Source: an uncultured bacterium (GTDB lineage: Bacteria > Planctomycetota > Phycisphaerae > Phycisphaerales > SM1A02). Taken from it: 64,000 nucleotides of DNA. The position numbers and the translations under genes were made by a program. The stretch covers positions 1-64,000 of the forward strand of contig CAIKXA010000051.1 of the NCBI GenBank assembly GCA_903831295.1, given 5' to 3'. Shown here in pieces: positions 1 to 8,134 of the stretch; positions within the stretch are counted from its first letter, which is position 1, and each line of letters starts with the position of its first letter. Below the pieces are notes generated by a model. That model was not told the origin of the DNA. It saw nothing but the letters and a program-made list of their open reading frames with translations, and made no database searches.

Positions 1-47
1 GAACGAGCGAAATCGTCGAACGACTCTTGCGAACAGTGAAGTGAAAG

Positions 48-122
48 TGACCCCAAGGGGATTCGAACCCCTGTTCCATCCGTGAGAGGGATATGTCCTA
101 AGCCGGGCTAGACGATGGGGCC
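48..122 (-). tRNA. tRNA-Glu (anticodon CTC)
   Basis: Read on the minus strand this is a complete cloverleaf. The 7-bp acceptor stem pairs GGCCCCA (122-116) with TGGGGTC (55-49), with one G-T pair and discriminator A at 48. The anticodon stem encloses the loop CTCTCAC, giving anticodon CTC for the GAG codon. The T arm carries GGTTCGAATCC. The sequence matches the bacterial tRNA-Glu pattern closely. No CCA is encoded at the 3' end, so CCA must be added by the nucleotidyltransferase found near 53 kb. Confidence 0.95.
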
Positions 123-354
123 AAACAAGCGCCAATACAAACAGATTCACGGATCAATTCAGTAGCGCAAAGAGTATAGCGAGCAAGTTCAGCGCCACAA
201 ATCGCTTGACAATGCGCTGAAATTGAGCGCGGGGCGCGCTTTCTGGCTGGCATATTAATTTGATTTCATTCATGCCTTGATGATTAGCGCGCGCTTGCCC
301 CAAGCTTGCCGCGCTCTTGCCGCCGCATAGACAAGATCGGATACCGTAATTGAT

Positions 355-1062
355 ATGTCCACCATCCTGATGTTGTGCGCCATGAATTTTGAAAGCGACA
401 TTGCGAGCAAGCGCTTGGGCAAGCGTTGCGTGATACGCACCATTGGAGTTGGCGAACATTGCGCGCACGCGCTGAAAGATTTGGCCAATGAATTTGGCGC
501 GGGAACACATGTAATTTTGTGCGGCCTCGCCGGCGGATTAAGCGCGCGCGCCAAGTTGGGTCAGGCGTATATCGCTTCGCACGTGACCGCGCCCAATGGC
601 AGCGTGATACCCGCGCCGTGGATGCCAAGCGGCGTGAACGCGCCCCTGCTTGCGTCAATGGGATCTGTGTCGGTTGCTACACCCATGAATTCCGCGGCAC
701 TGCCGCTTTTTTGCGCGGATGTTTTATTAGCCGACACGCATGTGAAAGAGCAAACAGCGCGGCAATTTTCCTGCGACATGGTGGACATGGAGTCCGCGCA
801 CTTTGCGCGCGTAGCGGCGCAAGCCGGTTGGAGATGGCTGATTGTTCGTGGCGTGAGCGACGATGTTCAAACGCAACTTCCGCCCGGCGTGTTCAACTTT
901 GTCAACGCCGCGGGCGCCCCGCGCCCTTTGGCCATCGCGCTGCATGTGGCCACGCATCCGTGGCAAATTCCATTGCTGCGGCACTTGGGGCAAAAATCCA
1001 CGTTGGCCATGAACAACGCGTGCGATATTGTTGAGCGCGCGTTGATGGAGTTGCCTTCTTGA
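355..1062 (+). CDS. Purine/uridine phosphorylase superfamily nucleosidase
   Basis: 235 residues of the PNP/UDP (nucleoside phosphorylase) fold. Family landmarks are visible: the N-terminal CAMNFE segment with E13 where MTA/SAH nucleosidases carry a catalytic glutamate, the GLAGGL loop (57-62), the VDMESA motif (143-148; E146 contacts the ribose in the family) and RGVSDD (165-170), which holds the base-binding aspartate. It should cleave or phosphorolyse an N-glycosidic bond. The exact substrate (methylthioadenosine/SAH, futalosine, or a hopanoid-type adenosyl intermediate) cannot be fixed from sequence alone. It overlaps nadD by 4 bases, so the two are probably translated together. No clear ribosome binding site precedes the ATG, so the start is less certain than the family call. 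Confidence 0.8.
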   Translation: MSTILMLCAMNFESDIASKRLGKRCVIRTIGVGEHCAHALKDLANEFGAGTHVILCGLAGGLSARAKLGQAYIASHVTAPNGSVIPAPWMPSGVNAPLLASMGSVSVATPMNSAALPLFCADVLLADTHVKEQTARQFSCDMVDMESAHFARVAAQAGWRWLIVRGVSDDVQTQLPPGVFNFVNAAGAPRPLAIALHVATHPWQIPLLRHLGQKSTLAMNNACDIVERALMELPS

Positions 1063-1679
1063 ACGCGCGCAAAGTGCTTGTGTTTGGCGGCTCATTTAAT
1101 CCGCCGCATCGGCGCCATGTTTCACTGGCCCAACAAGCCGCGGCGACCATTGGCGCCGATGAAATTCGCGTGATTCCCGCCAACACAAATCCGCAGCGGC
1201 AAGGGCAGCCCCCTGCTTCGGCGCGCCACCGCGAGGCCATGTTGCGCATCGCGTTTGGTGGCCAAGCGCGCGCGGTGATTGACACGCAAGAGATCGAGCG
1301 CGGCGGCGCGAGTTTCACGGTGGACACGCTGAAAAATCTGCGCGCGCAATTTCCACACGAGCAGTTTTTTCTGCTGCTTGGCGGCGATCAAGCGATGAAC
1401 TTTTATTCCTGGAAAGATCCGCAAGGAATTCTTGCCCTTGCCACGCCGGTGGTTGTGCCGCGCGCTCCACTGAGTGCGCCAGAACTTCTACGGCATATTG
1501 CGCAGCACCATGACAACGCCACCGCGGACTTGTGGCGCCCGTGGATTCTTCCGCTTGAAGCCGCGGCGGACTCAAGCACGCAACTACGCGACAACCTTGT
1601 GGCCGGCGCGGCTTTGGATGAGACGCTGATCGATCCGCAAGTGTTGGCGTACATCAAGCAACATTCGCTTTATCTCTAG
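1059..1679 (+). CDS. nadD: Nicotinate-nucleotide adenylyltransferase NadD
   Basis: 206 residues, the usual NadD length. The enzyme joins nicotinate mononucleotide and ATP to give deamido-NAD in cytoplasmic NAD synthesis. The nucleotidyltransferase fold is shown by GGSFNPPHRRH (10-20; family pattern GGSFDPxHxGH), the RGGASFTVDTL segment (81-91), LLGGD (106-110) and the C-terminal SSTQLR (172-177; family SSTxIR), which binds ATP phosphates. The usual HxGH reads HRRH here, a small deviation. The start is TTG, overlapping the TGA of the preceding nucleosidase gene (TTGA), which suggests translational coupling. Confidence 0.9.
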   Translation: MNARKVLVFGGSFNPPHRRHVSLAQQAAATIGADEIRVIPANTNPQRQGQPPASARHREAMLRIAFGGQARAVIDTQEIERGGASFTVDTLKNLRAQFPHEQFFLLLGGDQAMNFYSWKDPQGILALATPVVVPRAPLSAPELLRHIAQHHDNATADLWRPWILPLEAAADSSTQLRDNLVAGAALDETLIDPQVLAYIKQHSLYL

Positions 1680-1724
1680 GCAAACGGCGCGGCATGTGCG
1701 GCACGCGATGAAGCAAGCGCGGCA

Positions 1725-1784
1725 ACGCATATTGATATGCGTATCTCCGCATATATCACCGGATATATCACCCCTCATATCACC
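1725..1784. repeat. Palindrome plus three 12-bp imperfect tandem repeats
   Basis: Bases 1725-1742 form a perfect inverted repeat, ACGCATAT and ATATGCGT around TG. Directly after it lie three 12-base units, 1749-1760, 1761-1772 and 1773-1784, all ending in ATATCACC and differing mainly in their first four bases. The last unit covers the TGA stop of the minus-strand gene that ends at 1780. The block sits between convergent genes. There is no T-run, so it is not a classical terminator. Its function is unknown. Confidence 0.6.
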
Positions 1785-2754
1785 AAGGATCTTCTTCGAC
1801 CAAATGCACCTCGGATTTTCTACCCTTCATCGGCAGATGGTCCAAGGCTTCCGGCCGCTCATCAAAGGCCACGCGGTCAAGCGTGTAAAAACTTTGCAGC
1901 AACCAGCGATTCTCTATTTGCAAACGCTCGCGCGCTAACCGATCAACTTCCGCCGTGTTTTTAGCGGTCAGCCAAAATGTGATGTAACCGCCGGATGGAT
2001 GTTCATTGGTGTCGTCGCTGTTGAGATCAAGGCAGACGGCAATGGAGTGCCACAGCGTGCTGCCAAGTTCGCGCCCAGCCTCGTCCACATTGGTGTCTGG
2101 GTCCACATCAAGTTCAAGACCCCAACATTCGCGCACTTGCAAAAGAATTTCGTCAAGGTCCGGGCTTTGATCATCCTCGATCGCCAAGACATCGCGCACA
2201 TGCGACGGCGGAGATAACACTTCATCTAAAGAATCGGGCCAGGTCTCCTCCACTTCGCGCAGTGAATGGCGTCGCAACATGCGCTCCACCGTTTCCTTGT
2301 TGTCCACCGCGACATGAATCAATAAACCCTTCCACGAATCGAGGAACACCTCAACAAATGGCTCCTCCGAGTTTGCGCCCACGCCAATGCTGGCGTCCTC
2401 CATGATGACGGGCTCAAAGCCCTCCCAAATCTCAAGGAAGGACTCGAAAGAAATCGGCTCGCGGCCCATGAACACATCCACGCTGCGGTATGCGTCGCGG
2501 CTTCCAACCTCCATGATTGGCGTGACTTGTTCGGGCAGCAAACCCAACGCCTCGCGCACAAGTCCAACCATGCGGTCATGGCTGCTGACGATGTGAAAAG
2601 AAAATGTGTCGGGCTCACCCTCCTCGCCCTCGTGAAACTCAAGCGTGTAGCCCTGGGTTGGACTGGGCAAATTGATGGGCTGAATTCCAAGCGGAAGCGC
2701 GAAGCCATCAATGACGGCGCGCTCCAAATCATTTCGTATTTTATATTCGCGCAT
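1780..2754 (-). CDS. Conserved-looking acidic protein of unknown function
   Basis: 324 residues, rich in Asp and Glu, with no signal peptide and no membrane segment, so probably cytoplasmic. I recognise no catalytic motif or named domain. The sequence alternates predicted strands and helices and looks like a folded globular protein with at least two parts: residues 1-150, and a second acidic part from about 190 that contains LDEILLQVRECWGLELDVD. The start ATG has a possible GGAG 14 bases upstream. The gene is convergent with nadD and lies in the same direction as, but 120 bases beyond, the liv operon. No function is proposed. Confidence 0.7.
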   Translation of the reverse strand: MREYKIRNDLERAVIDGFALPLGIQPINLPSPTQGYTLEFHEGEEGEPDTFSFHIVSSHDRMVGLVREALGLLPEQVTPIMEVGSRDAYRSVDVFMGREPISFESFLEIWEGFEPVIMEDASIGVGANSEEPFVEVFLDSWKGLLIHVAVDNKETVERMLRRHSLREVEETWPDSLDEVLSPPSHVRDVLAIEDDQSPDLDEILLQVRECWGLELDVDPDTNVDEAGRELGSTLWHSIAVCLDLNSDDTNEHPSGGYITFWLTAKNTAEVDRLARERLQIENRWLLQSFYTLDRVAFDERPEALDHLPMKGRKSEVHLVEEDPW

Positions 2755-2875
2755 CGGACAGAAAATTCTCCAACGCAGATGGTAACTGCCCCATGCCTGC
2801 GGACAAAACAGCGTTTACAGCCGACAATTCATGCATTTGAAAGAGAGATTGTGGCGTGCGAATGAGCCGCCCAAG

Positions 2876-3604
2876 CTAGTCGCCCAAGTACGCCTCTTGC
2901 ACCCGTCGATCGTCAAGCAACTCGCGCCCCAGGCCCGACAAAGTGATCGATCCAGTCTCCATGACGTAGCCACGGTCGGCAAGGCGCAACGCCGCGCGCG
3001 CATTTTGTTCCACCAATAAAATCGTCATGCCTTCGTCGCGCAACTGTTTGATGGCTTCAAAAATTCGCACCACCAAGATTGGCGCGATGCCCATGCTTGG
3101 CTCATCCATCATCAACATGCGCGGCTCGCTCATAAGCGCGCGACCAATGGCCAACATTTGTTGCTCGCCACCAGACAGTGTTCCGCCCTGTTGACGATCG
3201 CGCTCCTTGAGAATTGGAAAGAGCGAGTACACGCGCTCCAAATCGCGGCTCATTGCCGATTGATCACGGCGAAGAAAGCCACCCATTTCTAAATTTTCTC
3301 GCACTGTGAGCCGAGGAAAAATCCGGCGACCTTCTGGGACCTGCGCCAAGCCCATGCCCACCACACGATCAGGCGGCGTGTTGGCCAAGTTGTGGCCCGC
3401 GAATTCAATCACGCCCGCGCGCAAGCGCTGGATGCGCGAAATGGTCATTAATGTCGTGCTTTTCCCCGCGCCATTCGCTCCGATCAGCGTGACAATTTCG
3501 CGCTCGCGAACTTCAAGCGAAACATCATGTAGAACATCCGATGGGCCATAGCCCGTACGCACGCCACGCACGCTTAAAAGAACTGGAGCGGTATGCGTGT
3601 TCAA
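2876..3604 (-). CDS. livF: Branched-chain amino acid type ABC transporter ATPase LivF
   Basis: Cytoplasmic ATPase subunit, 242 residues from the TTG at 3604. I prefer this to the longer frame because an AAGGAGGA ribosome site lies just upstream and TTGA overlaps the livG stop. Walker A is GANGAGKST (43-51), the signature LSGGEQ is at 143-148, Walker B is MLMMDEP (163-169), and the H-loop region reads ILLVEQN. PEGRRIFPRLTV is typical of LivF. It should pair with LivG to drive import of branched-chain amino acids or other compounds such as urea or short amides. It is the last gene of the operon livK-livH-livM-livG-livF. The specificity is set by LivK and is not certain. Confidence 0.93.
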   Translation of the reverse strand: MNTHTAPVLLSVRGVRTGYGPSDVLHDVSLEVREREIVTLIGANGAGKSTTLMTISRIQRLRAGVIEFAGHNLANTPPDRVVGMGLAQVPEGRRIFPRLTVRENLEMGGFLRRDQSAMSRDLERVYSLFPILKERDRQQGGTLSGGEQQMLAIGRALMSEPRMLMMDEPSMGIAPILVVRIFEAIKQLRDEGMTILLVEQNARAALRLADRGYVMETGSITLSGLGRELLDDRRVQEAYLGD

Positions 3605-4659
3605 CCCAATTCCTCCTTGCCCAAGTAGGCCTCGATGCACGCGGGGTCGTTGCGAATTTGTTCAGGTGTTCCCTGTGCGATTTGCTTGCCAAAGTTCAGC
3701 ACGCAAATGCGGTCGCTCACTCCCATCACAACGCGCATATGGTGCTCGATCAACAACACGGTCACGCCCGAGTCGCGAATGCGGCGGATGAGTTCCATCA
3801 GCGTTCCAGTTTCGGTTGGATTCATTCCCGCCGCGGGTTCATCCAACAATAAAATGCGCGGCTCGCCGGCAAGCGCGCGCGCGATTTCTAGGCGCCGCTG
3901 CAAACCGTACGGCAAATTTCGGGCGGCCTCGCCGGCTCGTGATTCCAATCCCACAAAGCGCAGCAACTCTTGCGCTTTCTGATGCGCCACAACGTTTTCC
4001 CTATAAAACCGCGGCAAACGCAGCATGTTTGCGAGAAAGCCGCAACGCAGTTTGGCGTGCATTCCAACCAAAACATTTTCAATCACGCTCAACTCGCCGA
4101 ACAAGCGAATGTTTTGAAATGTCCGACCCATGCCAGCGCGCGCGATCAAATCCGGAGTGCGCCGAGCACGTGACCAAAGCGTGACATATCCGCCAGCTCC
4201 CACCGCGAAACCAATCAGAGCGGGAAGCAACACGGCCCACAATCCCATGCTCCATAAACTTGTTCCAATAGAGCGCGCCGCTTGAGCGATTGGAAAAGGT
4301 TCGTCGTAGATGTAATTGGCCACGATCACATCTTTCCAAAGCGTGGTGGCGCGAATAGCCAACGTGACAAAGAACGCCAGGACAAATCCATTGAGCACCA
4401 TGCGCGCCAATATGGTTGCGCTCCAATCACGGCGAATTTCCTTGCCTTCAAAGCGAACGCGTCCTTGGGTTGCCTGGTGCACGCCAGTGATGGCGTTGAA
4501 TAATGTCGACTTGCCCGCTCCATTGGGACCGATCAACGCGAACACTTCCCCGCGCTTCACTTGAAATGAAACGCAATCGTTGGCGACAAGACCACCAAAG
4601 CGCATGGTTACGCCATCCACTTCCAAAATTGGATTTGTGATTGTGGACGCCACACTCAT
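3601..4659 (-). CDS. livG: ABC transporter ATPase LivG with a membrane-type insertion
   Basis: 352 residues from the ATG at 4659, which overlaps the livM stop (ATGA); LivG is normally about 255 residues. Walker A is GPNGAGKST (44-52), the Q-loop segment RTFQNIRLF is at 179-187, the signature region reads LPYGLQRR (249-256), and Walker B LLLDEP follows. Between the strand after Walker A (EGKEIRR, to about 77) and ARAGMGRTFQ (173 on) lies an extra stretch of about 90 residues. It holds two strongly hydrophobic segments (about 83-103 and 135-158) joined by a loop with charged residues. The ATPase core is otherwise intact and in frame, so this is an insertion within the gene and not a frameshift. 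The subunit may therefore be tethered to the membrane. Confidence 0.9.
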   Translation of the reverse strand: MSVASTITNPILEVDGVTMRFGGLVANDCVSFQVKRGEVFALIGPNGAGKSTLFNAITGVHQATQGRVRFEGKEIRRDWSATILARMVLNGFVLAFFVTLAIRATTLWKDVIVANYIYDEPFPIAQAARSIGTSLWSMGLWAVLLPALIGFAVGAGGYVTLWSRARRTPDLIARAGMGRTFQNIRLFGELSVIENVLVGMHAKLRCGFLANMLRLPRFYRENVVAHQKAQELLRFVGLESRAGEAARNLPYGLQRRLEIARALAGEPRILLLDEPAAGMNPTETGTLMELIRRIRDSGVTVLLIEHHMRVVMGVSDRICVLNFGKQIAQGTPEQIRNDPACIEAYLGKEELG

Positions 4660-5738
4660 GGCGCGGGCTCCACGGCGTTTTTCTTTTTGGCGTTCACAAT
4701 GGACAACTTCGCGGGCAGCAATCCATCCGGGCGAACCCGCATCATCACCACTAAAACCAAGCCAAATACAAGGTATTTCCAGTTGTTTGGGCTGCCAAAT
4801 ACGCTGCCCGAACTGACCCAACCAGCGCTCTGCATGGCGCTGGCAATCTTGGGCAGCGCGATGTTGGCAAGGCCAAGCATGGCGATAGCTCCAACCAACA
4901 CTCCGTTAATGGAACCCATTCCACCAACAATCACAATGCACAACGCCAAGATGCTCACTTGAAAATCGTAATTGCCCGGCTCGCCAGTGCTTGAATACAT
5001 GCTCACCCAAAGTCCGCCAGACACGGCGGCCAGCGCGGCGCCCGTTGCAAACGCGATCATCTTCACCGGCACTGGCGCAATGCCCATGCATCGAGCGGCG
5101 AGTTCATCTTCGCGCACCGCAAGCCATGAGCGACCCGTGCGACTGCGTTCTAAATTTCTACACACCACAACTGCCACCACCACGAATCCAAGAAACAACC
5201 AATACCACGGCAGCTCTTGTTCGCTTGTGAATTCAAGCATTCCAAAACCTGTCGCGGTCCACCATGGCACATGCGGTGACGGCAACGGATTGATGCCTTG
5301 CGTTCCTTTGGTGATGACATCTAAATTTTTCAACACGTCTTGGGTGATCTCTCCAAAGCCAAGCGTTACAATGGCCAAGTAGTCGCCACGCAAACCAAGC
5401 GTGGGCGCGCCAAGCAACACTCCTGCGAAGGCGCCAACAATTGCGGTGCAAAGCATCGCCCACCAAAAACCAAGTTGGAATGGATAAATATCGCAACTAC
5501 TAATGGCGAACGCATAGGCGCCAATTGCCATAAAAGCAGCCATTCCCAAGTGCAAAAGACCAGTAAACCCTGTGACAATATTCAGTCCAAGCGCCAGAAT
5601 TGCGAACACCATTACGCCGCGCATTGGGTCGACCATGTCCAAGTGCCAACGTTGATCCACCACTGGCAACAGGCACGCCAAGATCAGCAAAGCAACATCA
5701 ACGCGCAATAATTTTTTCCACATTGGCGCGGCACTCAT
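4656..5738 (-). CDS. livM: Branched-chain amino acid type ABC permease LivM
   Basis: 360 residues, strongly hydrophobic, about ten membrane segments. Family landmarks include ALGLNIVTGFTGLLHLG, then GAYAFAI, LRGDYLAIVTLGFGEI, and later AVREDELAARCMGI, which is the cytoplasmic loop that meets the ATPases, and GGMGSINGVLVGA. It forms the membrane channel together with LivH. The start may be the ATG at 5738 or the TTG one codon upstream; both overlap the livH stop. The gene end overlaps livG by 4 bases. Confidence 0.93.
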   Translation of the reverse strand: MSAAPMWKKLLRVDVALLILACLLPVVDQRWHLDMVDPMRGVMVFAILALGLNIVTGFTGLLHLGMAAFMAIGAYAFAISSCDIYPFQLGFWWAMLCTAIVGAFAGVLLGAPTLGLRGDYLAIVTLGFGEITQDVLKNLDVITKGTQGINPLPSPHVPWWTATGFGMLEFTSEQELPWYWLFLGFVVVAVVVCRNLERSRTGRSWLAVREDELAARCMGIAPVPVKMIAFATGAALAAVSGGLWVSMYSSTGEPGNYDFQVSILALCIVIVGGMGSINGVLVGAIAMLGLANIALPKIASAMQSAGWVSSGSVFGSPNNWKYLVFGLVLVVMMRVRPDGLLPAKLSIVNAKKKNAVEPAP

Positions 5739-6790
5739 CAAACTTTCTCCCGAAGCTTGGCGCCCAAAATTCCACTGGGCCGAAACACAAGTGTGAGAAT
5801 GAGAATTCCAAACACCACGGAGTTTGTCCAGCGCGCCTCAATGTAGCCGTCGCTGAGCGCGCGCACCAAGCCAATCACAATTCCACCAACCACCGCTCCA
5901 GGCAAACTTCCAATGCCACCAAGCACCGCAGCGGTGAACGCGTCCATACCGGTGCGATATCCCATCTGAAATGAAATCGTATTGTTGTAGAGCGCGTAGA
6001 TCACGCTGGCAAAACCACCAAGCGCGCCGCCAATAAGAAATGTTGAACCGATCACGCGGTTCACATCAATGCCCATCAGCGCCGCCGCTGTTGGATTCTG
6101 CGCCACTGCGCGCATGGCTTTGCCTAGGCGCGTGGATTTCACCAACCAAGTCAAGCCAATCATCAATGGCACCGTGACAATCACCACAAACAAGTCACGC
6201 CATGTGACGGTGATGGCGGATTTTGCTCCAAGTAAATTTTCATTGGAGATCAGGGAAGGAAAATCTTTCGGGGCCGCGGCTTGATTGCCACCACCAAAGA
6301 CCTCCATGGGTAAACCGCCCCAAAACAAGGCAATATTCACTAAAATGAACGAACACCCAATGGCGCTCACAAGCAGCGCAAGTTTGGGCTTGCCCCGCAA
6401 CGGTCGGTATGCCACGCGATCAATGGTCCAATTCAGCGCCCCGCAAAAAACCGCAGCGCTAATGAGCAGCGTGATCACCGCCGCCGTGCCGCCAAGACCA
6501 GCCCACGCCTCCATGCCAAGCGCACCCACCAATGTGAGAGCCAAGAACGATCCAAGCGTGCACAAATCTCCGTGCGCAAAATTGATCAGCTCAATAATTC
6601 CATACACCATGGTGTAGCCAATGGCGATCAGCGCGATGATCATTCCATTGGAGACGCCGGTGATGAGTTGCTGAGAAAGAACATCACCCCAACCCATTGC
6701 AACTGGAGCGACTGATTCACTGACAGCTGCTTGGGACACAATCATGGCGACAAGCGTTTCACAAATTGAACCGTGCGTTGCTGGATTCAC
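5738..6790 (-). CDS. livH: Branched-chain amino acid type ABC permease LivH
   Basis: 350 residues with about eight membrane segments. The motifs GYTMVYGIIELINFAHGD, the loop LGKAMRAVAQNPTAAALMGID (meeting the ATPases) and FTAAVLGGIGSLPGAVVGG are diagnostic for LivH. I keep the GTG start at 6790, 21 bases after livK; an internal ATG at 6745 is an alternative and neither has a perfect ribosome site. It partners LivM in the importer. The N-terminal 35 residues before the first membrane span are longer than usual for LivH. Confidence 0.92.
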   Translation of the reverse strand: MNPATHGSICETLVAMIVSQAAVSESVAPVAMGWGDVLSQQLITGVSNGMIIALIAIGYTMVYGIIELINFAHGDLCTLGSFLALTLVGALGMEAWAGLGGTAAVITLLISAAVFCGALNWTIDRVAYRPLRGKPKLALLVSAIGCSFILVNIALFWGGLPMEVFGGGNQAAAPKDFPSLISNENLLGAKSAITVTWRDLFVVIVTVPLMIGLTWLVKSTRLGKAMRAVAQNPTAAALMGIDVNRVIGSTFLIGGALGGFASVIYALYNNTISFQMGYRTGMDAFTAAVLGGIGSLPGAVVGGIVIGLVRALSDGYIEARWTNSVVFGILILTLVFRPSGILGAKLREKV

Positions 6791-6811
6791 TTTTGAAAGC
6801 GCCTCAAGATT

Positions 6812-8023
6812 TTACTTGCCAAGAACCTTGACAAATTTAAACTCGCCGTTCTCAACTGTGTTGCCGCTCATGGTGGTGTTGGTGGTGTCGCCGTTCTCGT
6901 CAAAACTCCAAATTCCAAGGGCGCCGTTGTAGTTTTTAGTCTCTGAAACAGCCTGCAAAATGCCCGCTCGATCCTTGGTCTTGGCCTTTGGAATTGCGTC
7001 AAGCAACACCTTGCACGCCTCGTAGCCGTACACGGCGTAACCTTCGGGCTCCTCGTTCTCTTTCAAATTATATTTTTTCTTATACGCCGCGCGGAATTCA
7101 GCGCCACGGCCCGTGAGTTTGTCCGCAGGCAATCCACCAAAGGTGATATACGCGCTGCCATTCACATTCTCCGCGCCAGCGGCTTCAATGAATGCTTTCT
7201 CAAAGCAACCATCGGGCACCATGAATTTTGGAGTTGCGTTTGCCGTGTGTAAATCTTTGGCAATTTGCCCAGCGCTATTTTGCGTGGTGCCACCGAAATA
7301 CACCATGTCAGGTGCGGCAGCCTTGATCTTGGTTGCAAGCGACTTAAAGTTGGAGGCCTTTGGATCAATTCCTTCGCGACCAAGCACTTCTATTCCAATT
7401 TCTTTGGCGTGATTCTCGAACACATTTGCAATTCCTTTGCCGTACAACTCGCGATCGTCAAGTATGTAGACCTTCTTCACGCCCATGTCTTTGGCCCATT
7501 CCGCCGCGACAAATCCCTGCAAATCATCCGCGGGCACAACGCGGAAAAAATTAATCTTGCCAGTTGGCCTGTAAATCTTTGGCTCATTGGCTTCGCCTTT
7601 TCCTGGCTTCGTCAGCCCTGGATATGTGGCCGCGGGACTAATCATGAGCAGACCCGCCTTGTTCAACACTGGCATGCTGATCTTGCTCGCTCCGGAATTA
7701 AAAGTTCCGATGTACGCAATCACACTCTCATCACGCGCCGCCTTATTAGCGTTCTGCGCCTCAACAGCGGGATCCCAATTGCCGCGCTGTGGACTGGCGT
7801 CATCCATGTCCTCGTACACAATGGTGTAGTCGCCAATTTTTCCATTAACCTCATCAATAGCCAATTGAATTCCATTGACCATGGTGGTGGTCTGTGCGTT
7901 GGCGCTACCTGTGCGTGGCAAACTTGAAATGATTTTCAAAACCTTCTCAGGCTTTTCGCCTTGAGCCAAAGCTGGCGTAACTGCGAATGCGAGAAGACAT
8001 ACTGCTGCGATATTTTTCAACAT
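6812..8023 (-). CDS. livK: Periplasmic substrate-binding protein LivK
   Basis: 403 residues from the ATG at 8023, which has AGGAA seven bases upstream. The first 21 residues form a signal peptide ending ALAQ, so the protein is exported to the periplasm. The body is a type I periplasmic binding fold: LPRTGSANAQ near the N-terminus, AVEAQNANKAARDESVIAYIG, GASKISMPVLNKAG and VYGYEACKVLLDAI are all typical of the leucine/isoleucine/valine or amide-binding group. It is the first gene of the five-gene operon and delivers substrate to LivHM. The substrate cannot be told from sequence. Confidence 0.92.
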   Translation of the reverse strand: MLKNIAAVCLLAFAVTPALAQGEKPEKVLKIISSLPRTGSANAQTTTMVNGIQLAIDEVNGKIGDYTIVYEDMDDASPQRGNWDPAVEAQNANKAARDESVIAYIGTFNSGASKISMPVLNKAGLLMISPAATYPGLTKPGKGEANEPKIYRPTGKINFFRVVPADDLQGFVAAEWAKDMGVKKVYILDDRELYGKGIANVFENHAKEIGIEVLGREGIDPKASNFKSLATKIKAAAPDMVYFGGTTQNSAGQIAKDLHTANATPKFMVPDGCFEKAFIEAAGAENVNGSAYITFGGLPADKLTGRGAEFRAAYKKKYNLKENEEPEGYAVYGYEACKVLLDAIPKAKTKDRAGILQAVSETKNYNGALGIWSFDENGDTTNTTMSGNTVENGEFKFVKVLGK

Positions 8024-8083
8024 GATTGGTTCCTGTTCAAGTGTGCGAACGACGTTTGATAATAGAGCCTCTGTGAATTTTCT

Positions 8084-8096
8084 GCGCAGCTTGCGC
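8084..8096. promoter_or_regulatory. Short inverted repeat upstream of livK
   Basis: GCGCA and TGCGC flank a 3-base spacer in the 111-base gap between lpxB and livK. It lies about 60 bases before the livK ATG, a position that would suit an operator or a promoter-proximal site. No repeat of it and no cognate regulator is seen nearby, so this is only a weak candidate. Confidence 0.2.
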
Positions 8097-8134
8097 CGAT
8101 TCAAATTCACGTTCCAAGCAGCGTCCGAATCATT

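Noticed and set aside
1749-1784. CRISPR-like short repeats
   Set aside because: Units are 12 bases, directly adjacent with no spacers, and no cas gene is nearby.
7265-7927. 220-codon plus-strand ORF opposite livK
   Set aside because: It lies wholly antisense to a clear LivK and has no recognisable protein motif; codon bias of the real gene creates it.
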